From NCBI RefSeq assembly GCF_963677315.1, contig NZ_OY781939.1, positions 186,001-250,000 on the forward strand: DNA of 64,000 bases, in the 5' to 3' direction. How positions within the stretch are numbered: the stretch's first letter is position 1; each line of letters begins with the position of its first letter. This document shows, one piece after another, positions 8,292-17,109 of this stretch. The notes below the pieces were generated by a model. The model had not been told where the DNA came from and did not search any database. It was given only the letters and a program-made list of their open reading frames with translations. This DNA is from an uncultured Sphaerochaeta sp. (GTDB taxonomy: Bacteria > Spirochaetota > Spirochaetia > Sphaerochaetales > Sphaerochaetaceae). Made by a program: the position numbers and the translations under genes.

Positions 8292-9350
8292 CTATGCAAT
8301 AGGCCAGGTGTCTGATTCTCTCTCTGTCATGGGGTAGGGGATGCCCCCATTTGCCCGAATCACCTTTATTTCCGGACGAAGCTTCACATGCTCCGGAAAG
8401 TCTTCCCAACTGCCACCCAGCCTTTTTAGAAGAAGGGTGGAGACTTCTCTCCCAATCTTTTCACAAGGTTGTGCAACTGCATAATGGCAGAGCTTGAGTA
8501 AGGGAGCATAGCTGAGATAGTCAAAACTTGCGAATACCAGTTGCTCCAGCTGATGAGGGGATAGCATCTCTATGGCTTGGATGGTTGCCCCTAGATGCAG
8601 GGAATCATTGGCAATGAAAAAGGCTTCTGGATAATCTACTTCAAGAAGTGCTTGCCTGAGGAGATACCGCCCAGAGGCCTGGGTCATTGCATCCTGATGA
8701 TAGACAAATCGATTTTCGACTGTCAGACCCTGCTCTTTCATTGCCTCCAGATATGCGTACAATCGTTCATGTGCCGTATGGATACTGAGGTCTCCACCGA
8801 TATACCCGATTCGCTTATATCCTTCATGCTTGAGCGCCTTGATCATCTGACGAACCCCATATCGGCTGTCGGTCTCCACGAAGTCAACCTTGAGTCCTTC
8901 GATACATCGGTCGACCATGACCAAAGGGATTCTTGACAGTGCGTTTGTCTGGAAGTGACGGCCATCTGCCCCTGCCGGCATCACCACAATCCCATCCACA
9001 TTGCGTTCAATGAATATCTGGAGCTTTCGCTTCTCCTCTTCCACTGAATCGTTGGAAGAGGTGATGATCAATGAATATCCGTGCGGAGCCAGGCAGCGTT
9101 CCATTGCCTCGACAACTTCCATGAAAAAGATGTTGGAGAGTTCTGGAGCGATAATACCGATCGTCTTGGTATGCCGAAACTTGAGGGAACGTGCCACCTC
9201 ATTACGGTTGTAGCCAAGCGTATCCATGGCGTCCAATACTTTTTTTTGTGTGTGTATGTTTACAGAATCCCCATGGTTGAGGACACGAGAAACTGTAGCA
9301 ATAGACACATTCGCTGCTCTTGCAACATCTTTGATGGTAGGGGATGCCAT
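8292..9350 (-). CDS. LacI-family transcriptional regulator of the adjacent sugar ABC operon
   Basis: 352 residues. N-terminal LacI helix-turn-helix (TIKDVARAANVSIATVSRVLN, residues ~4-24) with hinge helix, then a periplasmic-binding-protein-like effector domain with IGIIAPELSN, YIGGD and FIANDSLHLG segments. The start chosen is the ATG at 9350, preceded by GAGGAG; a longer open frame upstream to 9419 has no family similarity. It is the last gene of the run ATPase-permease-binding protein-regulator, separated from the binding protein by a terminator-like hairpin. The perfect palindrome TGTAAACGTTTACA at 13387-13400, ahead of the first gene of this run, is the likely operator, giving sugar-responsive autoregulation. 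The effector sugar is unknown. Confidence 0.92.
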   Translation of the reverse strand: MASPTIKDVARAANVSIATVSRVLNHGDSVNIHTQKKVLDAMDTLGYNRNEVARSLKFRHTKTIGIIAPELSNIFFMEVVEAMERCLAPHGYSLIITSSNDSVEEEKRKLQIFIERNVDGIVVMPAGADGRHFQTNALSRIPLVMVDRCIEGLKVDFVETDSRYGVRQMIKALKHEGYKRIGYIGGDLSIHTAHERLYAYLEAMKEQGLTVENRFVYHQDAMTQASGRYLLRQALLEVDYPEAFFIANDSLHLGATIQAIEMLSPHQLEQLVFASFDYLSYAPLLKLCHYAVAQPCEKIGREVSTLLLKRLGGSWEDFPEHVKLRPEIKVIRANGGIPYPMTERESDTWPIA

Positions 9351-9364
9351 GATGGTCTCCTCAG

Positions 9365-9400
9365 AAAAAGGGGTCAGCCGGTACAAATGCCGGTGACCCC
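9365..9400 (-). terminator. Terminator/attenuator between binding-protein and lacI-type genes
   Basis: Reading the minus strand, a strong GC-rich stem (GGGGTCA / TGACCCC at 9370-9376 and 9394-9400, continued by CCGG/CCGG after a one-base bulge) is followed at once by TTTTT (9369-9365). It should end most transcripts after the abundant binding protein and let only a little read-through reach the regulator gene. Confidence 0.7.
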
Positions 9401-9437
9401 CCAAACTTATGAGATGCAATCTCTGTTCAACGGTTCA

Positions 9438-10529
9438 TCAATCGTAGATCAAACCCTTGATGTCTGCATCATCCATGTTCTGATAGTTGTAGAACTTTGC
9501 ACCGGTGTCGACATCAGCAACAGGTTCACCCTTGTAGGCTTTGTATGCCAGTTCGACTGCTTTGTATCCAATCTGGTAGGGGTCTTGGGTAATGGAACCG
9601 AGGAAGTATTGCTGGCGAACCGCATTCTTCTGTGCAGCGCCTGCATCATACCCGATAACCACCACATCCTTGAATGCGGAATTGCTCTTCAAGGTTGCTC
9701 CATCGTTGGTTGCAGCAAGAAGACCCTTGACCGTTGCTTCATTGGAACAGAAGATTCCCAGAACATTGTCACTGGTCACCTTGTTCAGCATTGCCTGTGC
9801 TGCATTGGTTGCATCAGTCATGGCGGCAGAAGCGGGGACAATCATCTCAATAAAGACTTTTCTTCCCTTGGTTGGGCTGTCTGCAGCAATGTAGGCCGTG
9901 TTTCCAATTACTGCAATATCACTCTTTCCAAGTGAAGTGTTCTCGTCAATCAACTTGATCATGGTGTCTCTGAAGCCCTTTCCACGGCTAAGCAGCGATT
10001 CACCTGAAGCGTCCTGATTCATGACGACAATCTTGACGGGCTTGGCGATCGAAGCAGCTTCAATTTTGCCTTTGATCACTTCGAACATCTTCTGGGCAGC
10101 CATACCTGCTGCGGCATAGTTGTTGGTTGATGCATTTGCCCAGATTGAACCTTCTGGAGCTTCTGGTACGCCAGAGTCAAATCCGATGACAGGAATACCT
10201 TGGCTCTTGGCCTGCTGAAGCTGGTCAAGCACACTGCTGGTATTCAATGCTGCCAAGGCAATTGCCACAGGGTTCTTTGCCATTGCATTATTGAGCATCT
10301 CAACTTGGATTTGTACATCACTTTCTGAAGGAGGGCCTTCAAAGGTAATATCAACCCCATAATCTGCAGCAGCCGCATTGGCACCCAGTTTCACTTGCTG
10401 CCAGAAATCATGTTGTTCCCCTTTTGAAACAACAGCGATATAAGGCTTTTGCTCCTTTACTCCTTCCGCAAACAGAACAGTGGAAGTAAGCAACACTAGA
10501 ACCATTAGAACGACTAAGGTCTTCTTCAT
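9438..10529 (-). CDS. Sugar ABC transporter periplasmic binding protein (RbsB type)
   Basis: 363 residues. Signal peptide MKKTLVVLMVLVLL... with an LFA-EG cleavage site, then a periplasmic-binding-protein type 1 fold: YIAVVSKGEQHDFW, a VQIQVEMLNNAMAK...AIALAALN segment, the GFDSGVPE strand and the late VIGYDAGAAQ and LGSITQDPYQIGYKAVE motifs characteristic of ribose/xylose-type receptors. The start at 10529 is set by AGGAGG a few bases upstream; the open frame to 10559 is spurious. It delivers a monosaccharide-like ligand to the permease and ATPase encoded just upstream in the operon. The ligand cannot be named from sequence. Confidence 0.92.
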   Translation of the reverse strand: MKKTLVVLMVLVLLTSTVLFAEGVKEQKPYIAVVSKGEQHDFWQQVKLGANAAAADYGVDITFEGPPSESDVQIQVEMLNNAMAKNPVAIALAALNTSSVLDQLQQAKSQGIPVIGFDSGVPEAPEGSIWANASTNNYAAAGMAAQKMFEVIKGKIEAASIAKPVKIVVMNQDASGESLLSRGKGFRDTMIKLIDENTSLGKSDIAVIGNTAYIAADSPTKGRKVFIEMIVPASAAMTDATNAAQAMLNKVTSDNVLGIFCSNEATVKGLLAATNDGATLKSNSAFKDVVVIGYDAGAAQKNAVRQQYFLGSITQDPYQIGYKAVELAYKAYKGEPVADVDTGAKFYNYQNMDDADIKGLIYD

Positions 10530-10595
10530 ACTAATCCTCCTGTTTTCTACCGGATCCAATAACCCGGATTTGCTATATACAACGGATGTATTCCG

Positions 10596-11816
10596 TTATC
10601 TCTTTACGAATGCCTTCTCTTTTTTGCGCAGCTCTGCTCTGTGTGTTTTTTCTTCCCGTCTCAGAGCACGATATTGTGCACGCATTTCCAGACGAAGCTC
10701 AGCAAGTTTCTTCTCTATCTCTGTTTTGGCTGCAGGATCAGCAGAGGACAATTCTGCCTTCAGTTGAGAGATCTTCAGCAGCATTTCCTCCTTGTACCTG
10801 TCAGACTCGGAGAGAATGCGAACCTCAGAAGATTTTTTCGTTCGATAGATATCGAGCATGACAGCGCCCAGAACAACTACACCAGTAAAGAACGTCTGGT
10901 ATTGTGACTGTAGATCCATCGATGGCAATCCAGCGCGTAATACACTCATAATATACACACCAATCATTGTCCCGAAGACTGAACCTGCACCTCCACTAAG
11001 ACTGGTTCCCCCGATAACGGTTCCTGCTATAGCATACAATTCAAAACCCTGGCCTTGGGCAGGCATAACGGTGGTGTAGACTGCAGCAAAGGCAATACCG
11101 CCGATACCGGCAAGGAAACCGCTGATCACATAGGCCATCATTTCCCATTTTGCGACATCAATACCGCTAAGACGTGCTGCTTCCTTGTTTGATCCAACGG
11201 CGAAAATATATCGCCCCATCTTTGTTCTGGTAAGAATGATATAAGCAATGAATGCTGTACCGAAGAGTACGATGGCACCGGTGGGGTAGGAGGTATTATC
11301 CTCCGCGATAAACTTGAATATTCCCTTGAACCAGCTATCTTCTGCCCCACGAGCCGGGAAGGTAGCACTGCGCACATTCGATACAATGGATCCGGTACCC
11401 AAGCTGATCATCATGGTACCGAGGGTTGCGATGAAAGGTGGCAACTTCAGTCGGCTTACCATGATGCCATTGAAAAGACCAAAGGATGTTGCAACCACAA
11501 TGATGAGGATCAATGAAATCCACATTGGCCATCCCCATGTCTTGTATGCTGTTCCGCCGATGATTGTCGCTGCCATCATCACTGTACCACAAGAGAGATC
11601 AATTCCACCGGTAATGATGACAAAGGTAACCCCGATGGCCAGAAACCCAATATAATAGGAAGAGTCAAGGATGTTTACCAATGTCGTATAGGAGAAGAAG
11701 TTCCTGCCAAAGAGCGCAAAGAATGCGTAGATGATAACGAGAGCCAGTGGTGCAAGCAACTTTTGGAGATTCAATCCTTTCTTTTTTTTCAACTCAACCA
11801 AATCCTTCGTTTTCAT
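10596..11816 (-). CDS. Sugar ABC transporter permease (RbsC type) with charged coiled-coil tail
   Basis: 406 residues. Residues ~15-325 are a standard branched-type/monosaccharide permease (BPD_transp_2) with about 8-10 helices, the GIDLSCGT motif and the conserved GTVIGGTSLSGGAGSVFGT loop. Relatives end soon after the last helix, at 310-340 residues. Here about 80 more residues follow, rich in Lys, Glu and Arg with heptad-like spacing (SQLKAELSS..., IEKKLAELRLEMRAQ), predicted as a long cytoplasmic helix or coiled coil. It lies in the operon between the ATPase (13-base gap) and the binding protein. The tail could bind the ATPase, the membrane surface or another partner. Confidence 0.9.
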   Translation of the reverse strand: MKTKDLVELKKKKGLNLQKLLAPLALVIIYAFFALFGRNFFSYTTLVNILDSSYYIGFLAIGVTFVIITGGIDLSCGTVMMAATIIGGTAYKTWGWPMWISLILIIVVATSFGLFNGIMVSRLKLPPFIATLGTMMISLGTGSIVSNVRSATFPARGAEDSWFKGIFKFIAEDNTSYPTGAIVLFGTAFIAYIILTRTKMGRYIFAVGSNKEAARLSGIDVAKWEMMAYVISGFLAGIGGIAFAAVYTTVMPAQGQGFELYAIAGTVIGGTSLSGGAGSVFGTMIGVYIMSVLRAGLPSMDLQSQYQTFFTGVVVLGAVMLDIYRTKKSSEVRILSESDRYKEEMLLKISQLKAELSSADPAAKTEIEKKLAELRLEMRAQYRALRREEKTHRAELRKKEKAFVKR

Positions 11817-11828
11817 CTAGGGTTACTC

Positions 11829-13325
11829 CTATCCATGTTGTGTAGCCAATTCCATGATCTTTTCCTGGGTTGCCTCTTCTATTGGAAGCATCCCAGTGAG
11901 TTTTCCTTCACACATTACCGCAATTCGGTCACTCATTCTCAGAATCTCATTCAGTTCACTGCTGATCATGATGATGGACTTGCCTTCCTTGACGAGTTCA
12001 TTCATCAGGTGATAGATCTCACTCTTTGCCCCTACATCGATCCCCCGTGTTGGTTCATCGAAGATGAGGATGGAGCAGTTCTTGATCAGCCACTTTGCGA
12101 TAACCACTTTCTGCTGGTTGCCCCCAGAAAGATTTTGTACGAGCTGGTCCAGTGAGGGTGTCTTTACATTGAGTTTCTCTACATTCTCTGCAGCAATCTG
12201 ATGTAGTTTGGAGCGAGGAAGGAAGAGGTTGGGGCAGAGGTCTTCGTACGAAGCCATAATGGCATTGGATTCGACAGAGAGCTTGATCGCCAGACCAAAA
12301 CGTTTTCGATCTTCTGATAGGTATCCAATGCCATTGAGTACAGCATCTTCTGGACTTTCAATGAGTGTCTTCTTTCCATTGATATAAATCGAACCAGAGG
12401 CTTTATCAGCACCAAAGAGAGCTCGCATCGTCTCAGTCCTACCCGCACCCATGAGTCCAGAAAATCCGAGAATCTCTCCCTTATGCAACTCGAATGAGAT
12501 GTTCTGTACAAGTTTGCCCGCATTAAGATTCTCAACCTTCAGGACAACTGGTGCATTATCGGGAACATTGCTTTTTGCTTTAGGCTGTTCATAGATTACC
12601 CGTCCAACCATCATGTTGATCATCTCATCCTTGCTTAACTCCTTGGTCAGCTTGGTACCCACATATTCTCCGTCCCTGAGGACGGTAACGCGGTCGGTTA
12701 TGATGCCGATTTCATCAAGACGGTGGCTGATGTAGATCATACCAACGCCTTTCTTTGCCAAATCTTTCATGATGGTAAACAAGTCCTTGATCTCTCTGTC
12801 GGTCAAGGCAGCAGTTGGTTCGTCAAAGATAAGAATCTTGAGATTATGGGAAACAGCCTTTGCAATCTCAACCATCTGTTGCTTGCCGACGGTAAGGTCC
12901 CGTACCTTTTCTTCTGGGTCTATGGACATATTCAGATGAGCAAACAACTCCCTGGCTCTCTTGTTTTGTGCTTTCTCATCCAAAAACAAGCCATGGTGTT
13001 TGGTAGCCTCACGCCCGATGTAGAGATTTTGTGCTACAGTGAGATGTTCCATCATATTCAGCTCTTGGTGCACGATTGCAATACCTGCATCCAATGCTTC
13101 CTTAGGGCCCTGTGGATTAAACAGCTTACCCATGTAATGGATTTCACCTGAGTCTTTTGGAAATATGCCAGTGAGGGCTTTCATCAATGTTGATTTGCCA
13201 GCCCCGTTTTCACCGACGATTGCATGAATTTCACCTTCATACAGATCGAAATCTACACCCTTGAGTGCATGTACACCGGCGAATCGCTTATCAATCGCTT
13301 TCATGGACAGGATTACGTTACTCAC
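11829..13325 (-). CDS. Sugar ABC transporter ATPase, double domain (RbsA/MglA type)
   Basis: 498 residues with two ABC domains. The first has Walker A GENGAGKST (residues ~38-46), a degenerate signature LTVGKQQMVEIAKA and Walker B LIFDEPTAAL. The second has the usual altered Walker A of this class (GLMGAGRTE), a full signature LSGGNQQKVVIAKW and LIFDEPTRGIDVG. This is the normal arrangement for monosaccharide importers, which use one such fused protein. It is the first gene of the operon. The GTG at 13325 follows AAGGAG by 7 bases; an earlier ATG is out of frame and stops quickly. Confidence 0.93.
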   Translation of the reverse strand: MSNVILSMKAIDKRFAGVHALKGVDFDLYEGEIHAIVGENGAGKSTLMKALTGIFPKDSGEIHYMGKLFNPQGPKEALDAGIAIVHQELNMMEHLTVAQNLYIGREATKHHGLFLDEKAQNKRARELFAHLNMSIDPEEKVRDLTVGKQQMVEIAKAVSHNLKILIFDEPTAALTDREIKDLFTIMKDLAKKGVGMIYISHRLDEIGIITDRVTVLRDGEYVGTKLTKELSKDEMINMMVGRVIYEQPKAKSNVPDNAPVVLKVENLNAGKLVQNISFELHKGEILGFSGLMGAGRTETMRALFGADKASGSIYINGKKTLIESPEDAVLNGIGYLSEDRKRFGLAIKLSVESNAIMASYEDLCPNLFLPRSKLHQIAAENVEKLNVKTPSLDQLVQNLSGGNQQKVVIAKWLIKNCSILIFDEPTRGIDVGAKSEIYHLMNELVKEGKSIIMISSELNEILRMSDRIAVMCEGKLTGMLPIEEATQEKIMELATQHG

Positions 13326-13348
13326 TCCGCATCTCCTTGTACAATTGT

Positions 13349-13378
13349 ATTATTCGCACGACAATTCATATCTGTCAA
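13349..13378 (-). promoter_or_regulatory. Promoter of the sugar ABC operon
   Basis: On the minus strand TTGACA (13378-13373) and AATAAT (13354-13349) are separated by 18 bases, shortly upstream of the ATPase gene's ribosome site and GTG start. Confidence 0.6.
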
Positions 13379-13386
13379 GAAAATTC

Positions 13387-13400
13387 TGTAAACGTTTACA
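13387..13400. promoter_or_regulatory. LacI-family operator palindrome
   Basis: TGTAAACGTTTACA is a perfect 14-bp palindrome with the central CG step typical of LacI-family operators. It lies 8 bases upstream of the -35 element of the sugar ABC operon, whose last gene encodes a LacI-type regulator. Position and symmetry make it the likely binding site. Being upstream of -35 it may act by interference with polymerase binding or, less likely, by activation. Confidence 0.75.
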
Positions 13401-13444
13401 ATATTGTAAGATATAGTACAAAACCTATACTATCAGTAACACCT

Positions 13445-14386
13445 TCATGTTTTTACTGAAAGGTACGCAAGGCTTCTTTTCCACAGAGATTCGGCCATAG
13501 CCCTATCGAGTGCGTGGGGAGCGGGAATTTCTTCAGTAGTGAAGTTGAAGAACCTTCCTGTAATTCCCTCCACATCAGCAGAGACACCCAGGTAGTACAA
13601 CGCCTGGGCTGACAATTGGGGGGTTCTGGCTGAAGGATTGATCAGGTGATGCTTGAACCATTTATAGAGCTTCCCGTTATTTTCACCCATATTGGTCCTT
13701 ACATCACCAGGGTGCATCGCATTGATCGTAACTCCACTATCCTTGAAGTGTTCGGTAAAGGGGAAAAGAGAGAGCAGCTGTGCAGTTTTTGCTGAGCCAT
13801 AACTCTTCAGTCCACTATAGTGGTGCCTCTTCCAGTCTAGATCATCGAGATGCAAGCCTGAGAGTGCGAACCTGTGCCCTTCAGAATTGACATATAAAAT
13901 TCTTGCACGTTCCTGGCGTCTGAGTTTTTCCATCAACCGGTTAGTAATGATGAAGGAAGCAAGATAGTTGACCTGGAAGACTTCCTCCAACCCATCGGCT
14001 GTAAACTGCTTTTTGGTATTGTACACCCCGGCATTATGAATGAGTACAGCGATATCTTGTGCTAGTCCTACCAACATGGTAGCGGCAGCATGTATCTGAT
14101 CAAGATGCGAGAAGTCTGCAACAAAGTAGGTACAGGGTACCTGAAACTCATGCTCTATTTCTTGTTTCAGCTGTTCTGACCTCGCCTTGTTCCGGTTGAT
14201 TACCAGAAGAGAGGCCCCGTGGGAAGCGAATAGTCTGGCTGTCTCATACCCGATGCCCGAGGTAGCTCCTGTGATGACAACCAAATTTCCGGTGAAGTCT
14301 TTCTCTTCGCTTTTTGGAGTTGCCTTGTTGTTCTTGAGCATGGCAGCAATATGTGACCATTCGTACTCTTTCAGATAGGGATTCAT
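13445..14386 (-). CDS. Short-chain dehydrogenase/reductase
   Basis: 313 residues. Rossmann NAD(P)-binding motif TGATSGIG near residue 36, an NRNKARSE segment after strand 2 that suggests NADP preference, the NAG motif in LIHNAGVY, a Ser in ILYVNSEGH and the catalytic YxxxK in SYGSAKTAQ. The length and the late NPSARTPQLSAQALYYL part fit the retinol-dehydrogenase/WWOX-like branch that reduces or oxidises lipophilic carbonyls. The start follows AGAGG by 5 bases. It is 14 bases downstream of the NTF2-like gene, so the two probably form an operon. Substrate unknown. Confidence 0.88.
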   Translation of the reverse strand: MNPYLKEYEWSHIAAMLKNNKATPKSEEKDFTGNLVVITGATSGIGYETARLFASHGASLLVINRNKARSEQLKQEIEHEFQVPCTYFVADFSHLDQIHAAATMLVGLAQDIAVLIHNAGVYNTKKQFTADGLEEVFQVNYLASFIITNRLMEKLRRQERARILYVNSEGHRFALSGLHLDDLDWKRHHYSGLKSYGSAKTAQLLSLFPFTEHFKDSGVTINAMHPGDVRTNMGENNGKLYKWFKHHLINPSARTPQLSAQALYYLGVSADVEGITGRFFNFTTEEIPAPHALDRAMAESLWKRSLAYLSVKT

Positions 14387-14400
14387 GACTACCTCTTGTG

Positions 14401-14841
14401 TTACCCAAATTTCTTATGCATGAACTTGCGATAGGCTTTGCCGAAGCGGGGGATGTTATCAAAGATATCACCCCACAGGTCATAGTAATCGCGCTGTTCT
14501 ATGATTTTTCCTTGTTCGTTCAAGGTGACCCTGCTTGCGCCATATACCGATGAATTAGGGTATTTCTTGAAACTCAGCGTCATCTCCCACTCAAGGAACA
14601 TGACATTGCCGTTTTGGGCAATATTCTTGATATCCATCTTCAGGTCGCTTGACCTGGCGATCAAGCGCTCGGTCATTGCAGTGAATTCTGCAATGCCATG
14701 GATTTTCTGGACACTGTCCCAAAAGAAAATATGCTCATCATAGTAAGGTAGTATGTGGGACCAGTCGGGCTTCCCCTCTGTGTTGTAGATATTGGTCCAT
14801 AATTCTCTCAGTTGTTCTTTGCTCTGTATAGAAAATTCCAT
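14401..14841 (-). CDS. NTF2/SnoaL-like small protein
   Basis: 146 residues with a cone-shaped NTF2/SnoaL pattern: an N-terminal helix with LRELWTNIY, a HILPYYDEHIFFWD segment, an IHGIAEFTAMTERL helix and four strands ending DYYDLWGDIF. Such domains are polyketide-cyclase-like or small-ligand-binding. The ATG at 14841 is preferred over the one at 14850 because AGGA lies 9 bases before it, while it abuts the other. It precedes the short-chain dehydrogenase by 14 bases; a joint role in modifying a small hydrophobic compound is only an inference. Confidence 0.7.
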   Translation of the reverse strand: MEFSIQSKEQLRELWTNIYNTEGKPDWSHILPYYDEHIFFWDSVQKIHGIAEFTAMTERLIARSSDLKMDIKNIAQNGNVMFLEWEMTLSFKKYPNSSVYGASRVTLNEQGKIIEQRDYYDLWGDIFDNIPRFGKAYRKFMHKKFG

Positions 14842-15009
14842 TGTACCCATTCCTGATTACTGATAACTTGATGTGAAATATATAGCACAGTTTTTGCTGT
14901 GCTTGGGAAAATGTTCGCATTAGGAGCGGTAATTTTCACATTTCTGGCATGGTATGCAGATTCTACGCCTATAAAGGTAGTATTTCATAACCGTTCTCAC
15001 TACTCATTC

Positions 15010-16983
15010 CTATGCGTTGAACTCTTCATATGAATCGAGAAAGACACGAACGATCGATGGTTCAAAGTGTGTTCCTGCACATCGGTTCAACTCGTACATT
15101 GACTCATTAATACTCATGGGATGTTTATAGGACCTAGAGCTGGTCATCGCATCGAATGCATCAGCCACAGTGATGATTCTTGCTTGAAGGGAGATAGACT
15201 CACCACTGATGCCACGAGGATATCCTGATCCATCCCAATGCTCATGATGCTCCAATATAGCACCAGAAATATCGGCAAACTCATTTGATGCTGAGAGGAT
15301 TCTGAACCCTGTCTCTGGATGCCGCTTGATAACTTCCCACTCGCTCTCTGAGAGCGTTCCAGGTTTGTTGAGTATACTCTCAGGAACTCCAATTTTCCCA
15401 ATATCATGGAGAAGCCCGGCAATTCTCATTCGATGAATCTCAATCGTGGACATCTGGAGTTTCCTTGCAATGAATTCACACAATGCACTTACTCGTTTGG
15501 AATGTTCCGACTCCCGGTCGCTTTTTGCAAACAGCGAGTTGATGACCAATTTGATGGTCTTGTTCTTGGTGCTGGAACTTTCGTACAGTTTGTTCCGATA
15601 CATCATATCTTCTGCTTGTTTGAAGACGGCCGCAAAGTCTTCTTGCAGGCTGCTACGAGTATCGTACCCATAGGCCAGGGTCAATGGAATGGGGTCATGC
15701 TCAGCCTCTCTTCCAGTAGATTCTATTTCCTGAAGACGAGCTTCTGCCTCGGCTCTGGAGGTATTGGGCAGCACCATAATGAATTCATCACCCCCATAAC
15801 GGGCAACAATATCTCCTGGTTTGGCGAAATGTTGTAACCGTTCCGCAGCTTTCCTCAATACTTCATCTCCCATGGTATGTCCAAAGGAATCATTGATCAG
15901 CTTCAATCCATTGGTATCTGCAATAATCAGGGAGACGGGGAGATATTGTTCGTCTTGCAGACGTATCAACGCTCTTTCCAAGTAACCTCGGTTATAGAGA
16001 TTCGTGAGGAAATCATGGTCATGTTGAAATTGCAGACGTTCCTCTGCCTGTTTGCGTTCCGTTAGGTCTTGGGCAAGAATAGCGATATCCCCTGTCATGG
16101 GAACGACAACCAATCTCAACCATATTGGTCTGGATATGCTCTCGCCCTCATAACCAATCTCCAATGTCTGGCTTTTTCCAGAAAGAACAACATCTTGATA
16201 CATTTGAAACATCTTGCTGTTTCTATGGTCTGGGAACAGATCAAGCAAATGCAGTCCAATTACTTTTTCAGGGTCAGTACCATTCAATGCTGCAATTGCA
16301 GCATTTTCGTACACCCAGGTAAAATCGACTATGATTCCTTGTTCACCACGTACCGGCCGAAGGATGGTAAACCCATCAGGGGACATATCTTGTGCAATTC
16401 TGAAACGTTCATAGCTCTCTCTAAGCGCCTTTTCACTCTGTCGCAAGGCTTTGTTCAATTCAATCTGTTCAATTCTCTGGAGTGTCATCTCACTGATCAG
16501 CTGGGTCATGTTGAGCAGGAAATCCATCACCTTGGTCACATGCTCCTTGGAGACAACCGGTACCTCACTGAGAGCTTGTAGATATGATGCTGTATCAAAT
16601 CCGAAATGGATTGCCTGATCTTTGAAAAACTGCAGATCAGGTTTCTCAAAGAAGAATTGTCCCGAGAACAAGTTTGCAACATGTTCACCTTGGATGATGA
16701 TCGGTACGGCAACATCCACCAATCCATTCAAGCAAGTATAGAAGTGATATTGCTCATGATCCTTGCAATTTTGTGCTAGGATGGTATCACTTTGTGTACA
16801 CCTCTCACCGGTCAATGGATTGATACGATGGAAATCAGTACAAATTTTTCTCCACCCAGATTTAGAGAGTATCTTGCCATTAAGATCAAGAATAGCAGTA
16901 ACAAATCCGGTGGATTTATTGAACCCTTCAAGCAGGGAGTTTACCCGCTCCATATCGAGATATTCCAAACTGTTTCTCTTCAT
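15010..16983 (-). CDS. PocR-PAS-GGDEF-HD-GYP cyclic-di-GMP signalling protein
   Basis: 657 residues, soluble. Order: a PocR ligand-binding domain (about residues 10-165, with cysteines in GERCTQSD, QNCKDHEQYHFYTC and the FSGQFF segment), a linker helix, a PAS domain (about 195-310), a GGDEF domain with intact ARYGGDEF (about 320-480) and an HD-GYP domain (about 490-650) with HDIGK and HHEHWDGSGYP. Both a cyclase and a phosphodiesterase active site look intact, so the protein could make or degrade cyclic di-GMP depending on the signal. PocR domains bind small organic molecules such as diols or hydrocarbons. The start at 16983 has GAGG 9 bases upstream; a GTG at 17019 is the alternative. Confidence 0.88.
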   Translation of the reverse strand: MKRNSLEYLDMERVNSLLEGFNKSTGFVTAILDLNGKILSKSGWRKICTDFHRINPLTGERCTQSDTILAQNCKDHEQYHFYTCLNGLVDVAVPIIIQGEHVANLFSGQFFFEKPDLQFFKDQAIHFGFDTASYLQALSEVPVVSKEHVTKVMDFLLNMTQLISEMTLQRIEQIELNKALRQSEKALRESYERFRIAQDMSPDGFTILRPVRGEQGIIVDFTWVYENAAIAALNGTDPEKVIGLHLLDLFPDHRNSKMFQMYQDVVLSGKSQTLEIGYEGESISRPIWLRLVVVPMTGDIAILAQDLTERKQAEERLQFQHDHDFLTNLYNRGYLERALIRLQDEQYLPVSLIIADTNGLKLINDSFGHTMGDEVLRKAAERLQHFAKPGDIVARYGGDEFIMVLPNTSRAEAEARLQEIESTGREAEHDPIPLTLAYGYDTRSSLQEDFAAVFKQAEDMMYRNKLYESSSTKNKTIKLVINSLFAKSDRESEHSKRVSALCEFIARKLQMSTIEIHRMRIAGLLHDIGKIGVPESILNKPGTLSESEWEVIKRHPETGFRILSASNEFADISGAILEHHEHWDGSGYPRGISGESISLQARIITVADAFDAMTSSRSYKHPMSINESMYELNRCAGTHFEPSIVRVFLDSYEEFNA

Positions 16984-17109
16984 TGAAGCATACCTCAATT
17001 TCTCAAAACGACCAATCACAATGTACAGAGAACAAAAACTACTGCGACCGTGAATACCAATAAAAAACCACCAATGAAAGGTGTCAATACCTTAGGTCAA
17101 GCCCTGAAC

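Noticed and set aside
9081..9935. Long plus-strand open frame of 284 codons
   Set aside because: It lies antisense to the N-terminal half of the LacI gene and the end of the receptor gene, both of which have clear family motifs, and its product is Cys/Ile/Val-rich with no domain pattern.
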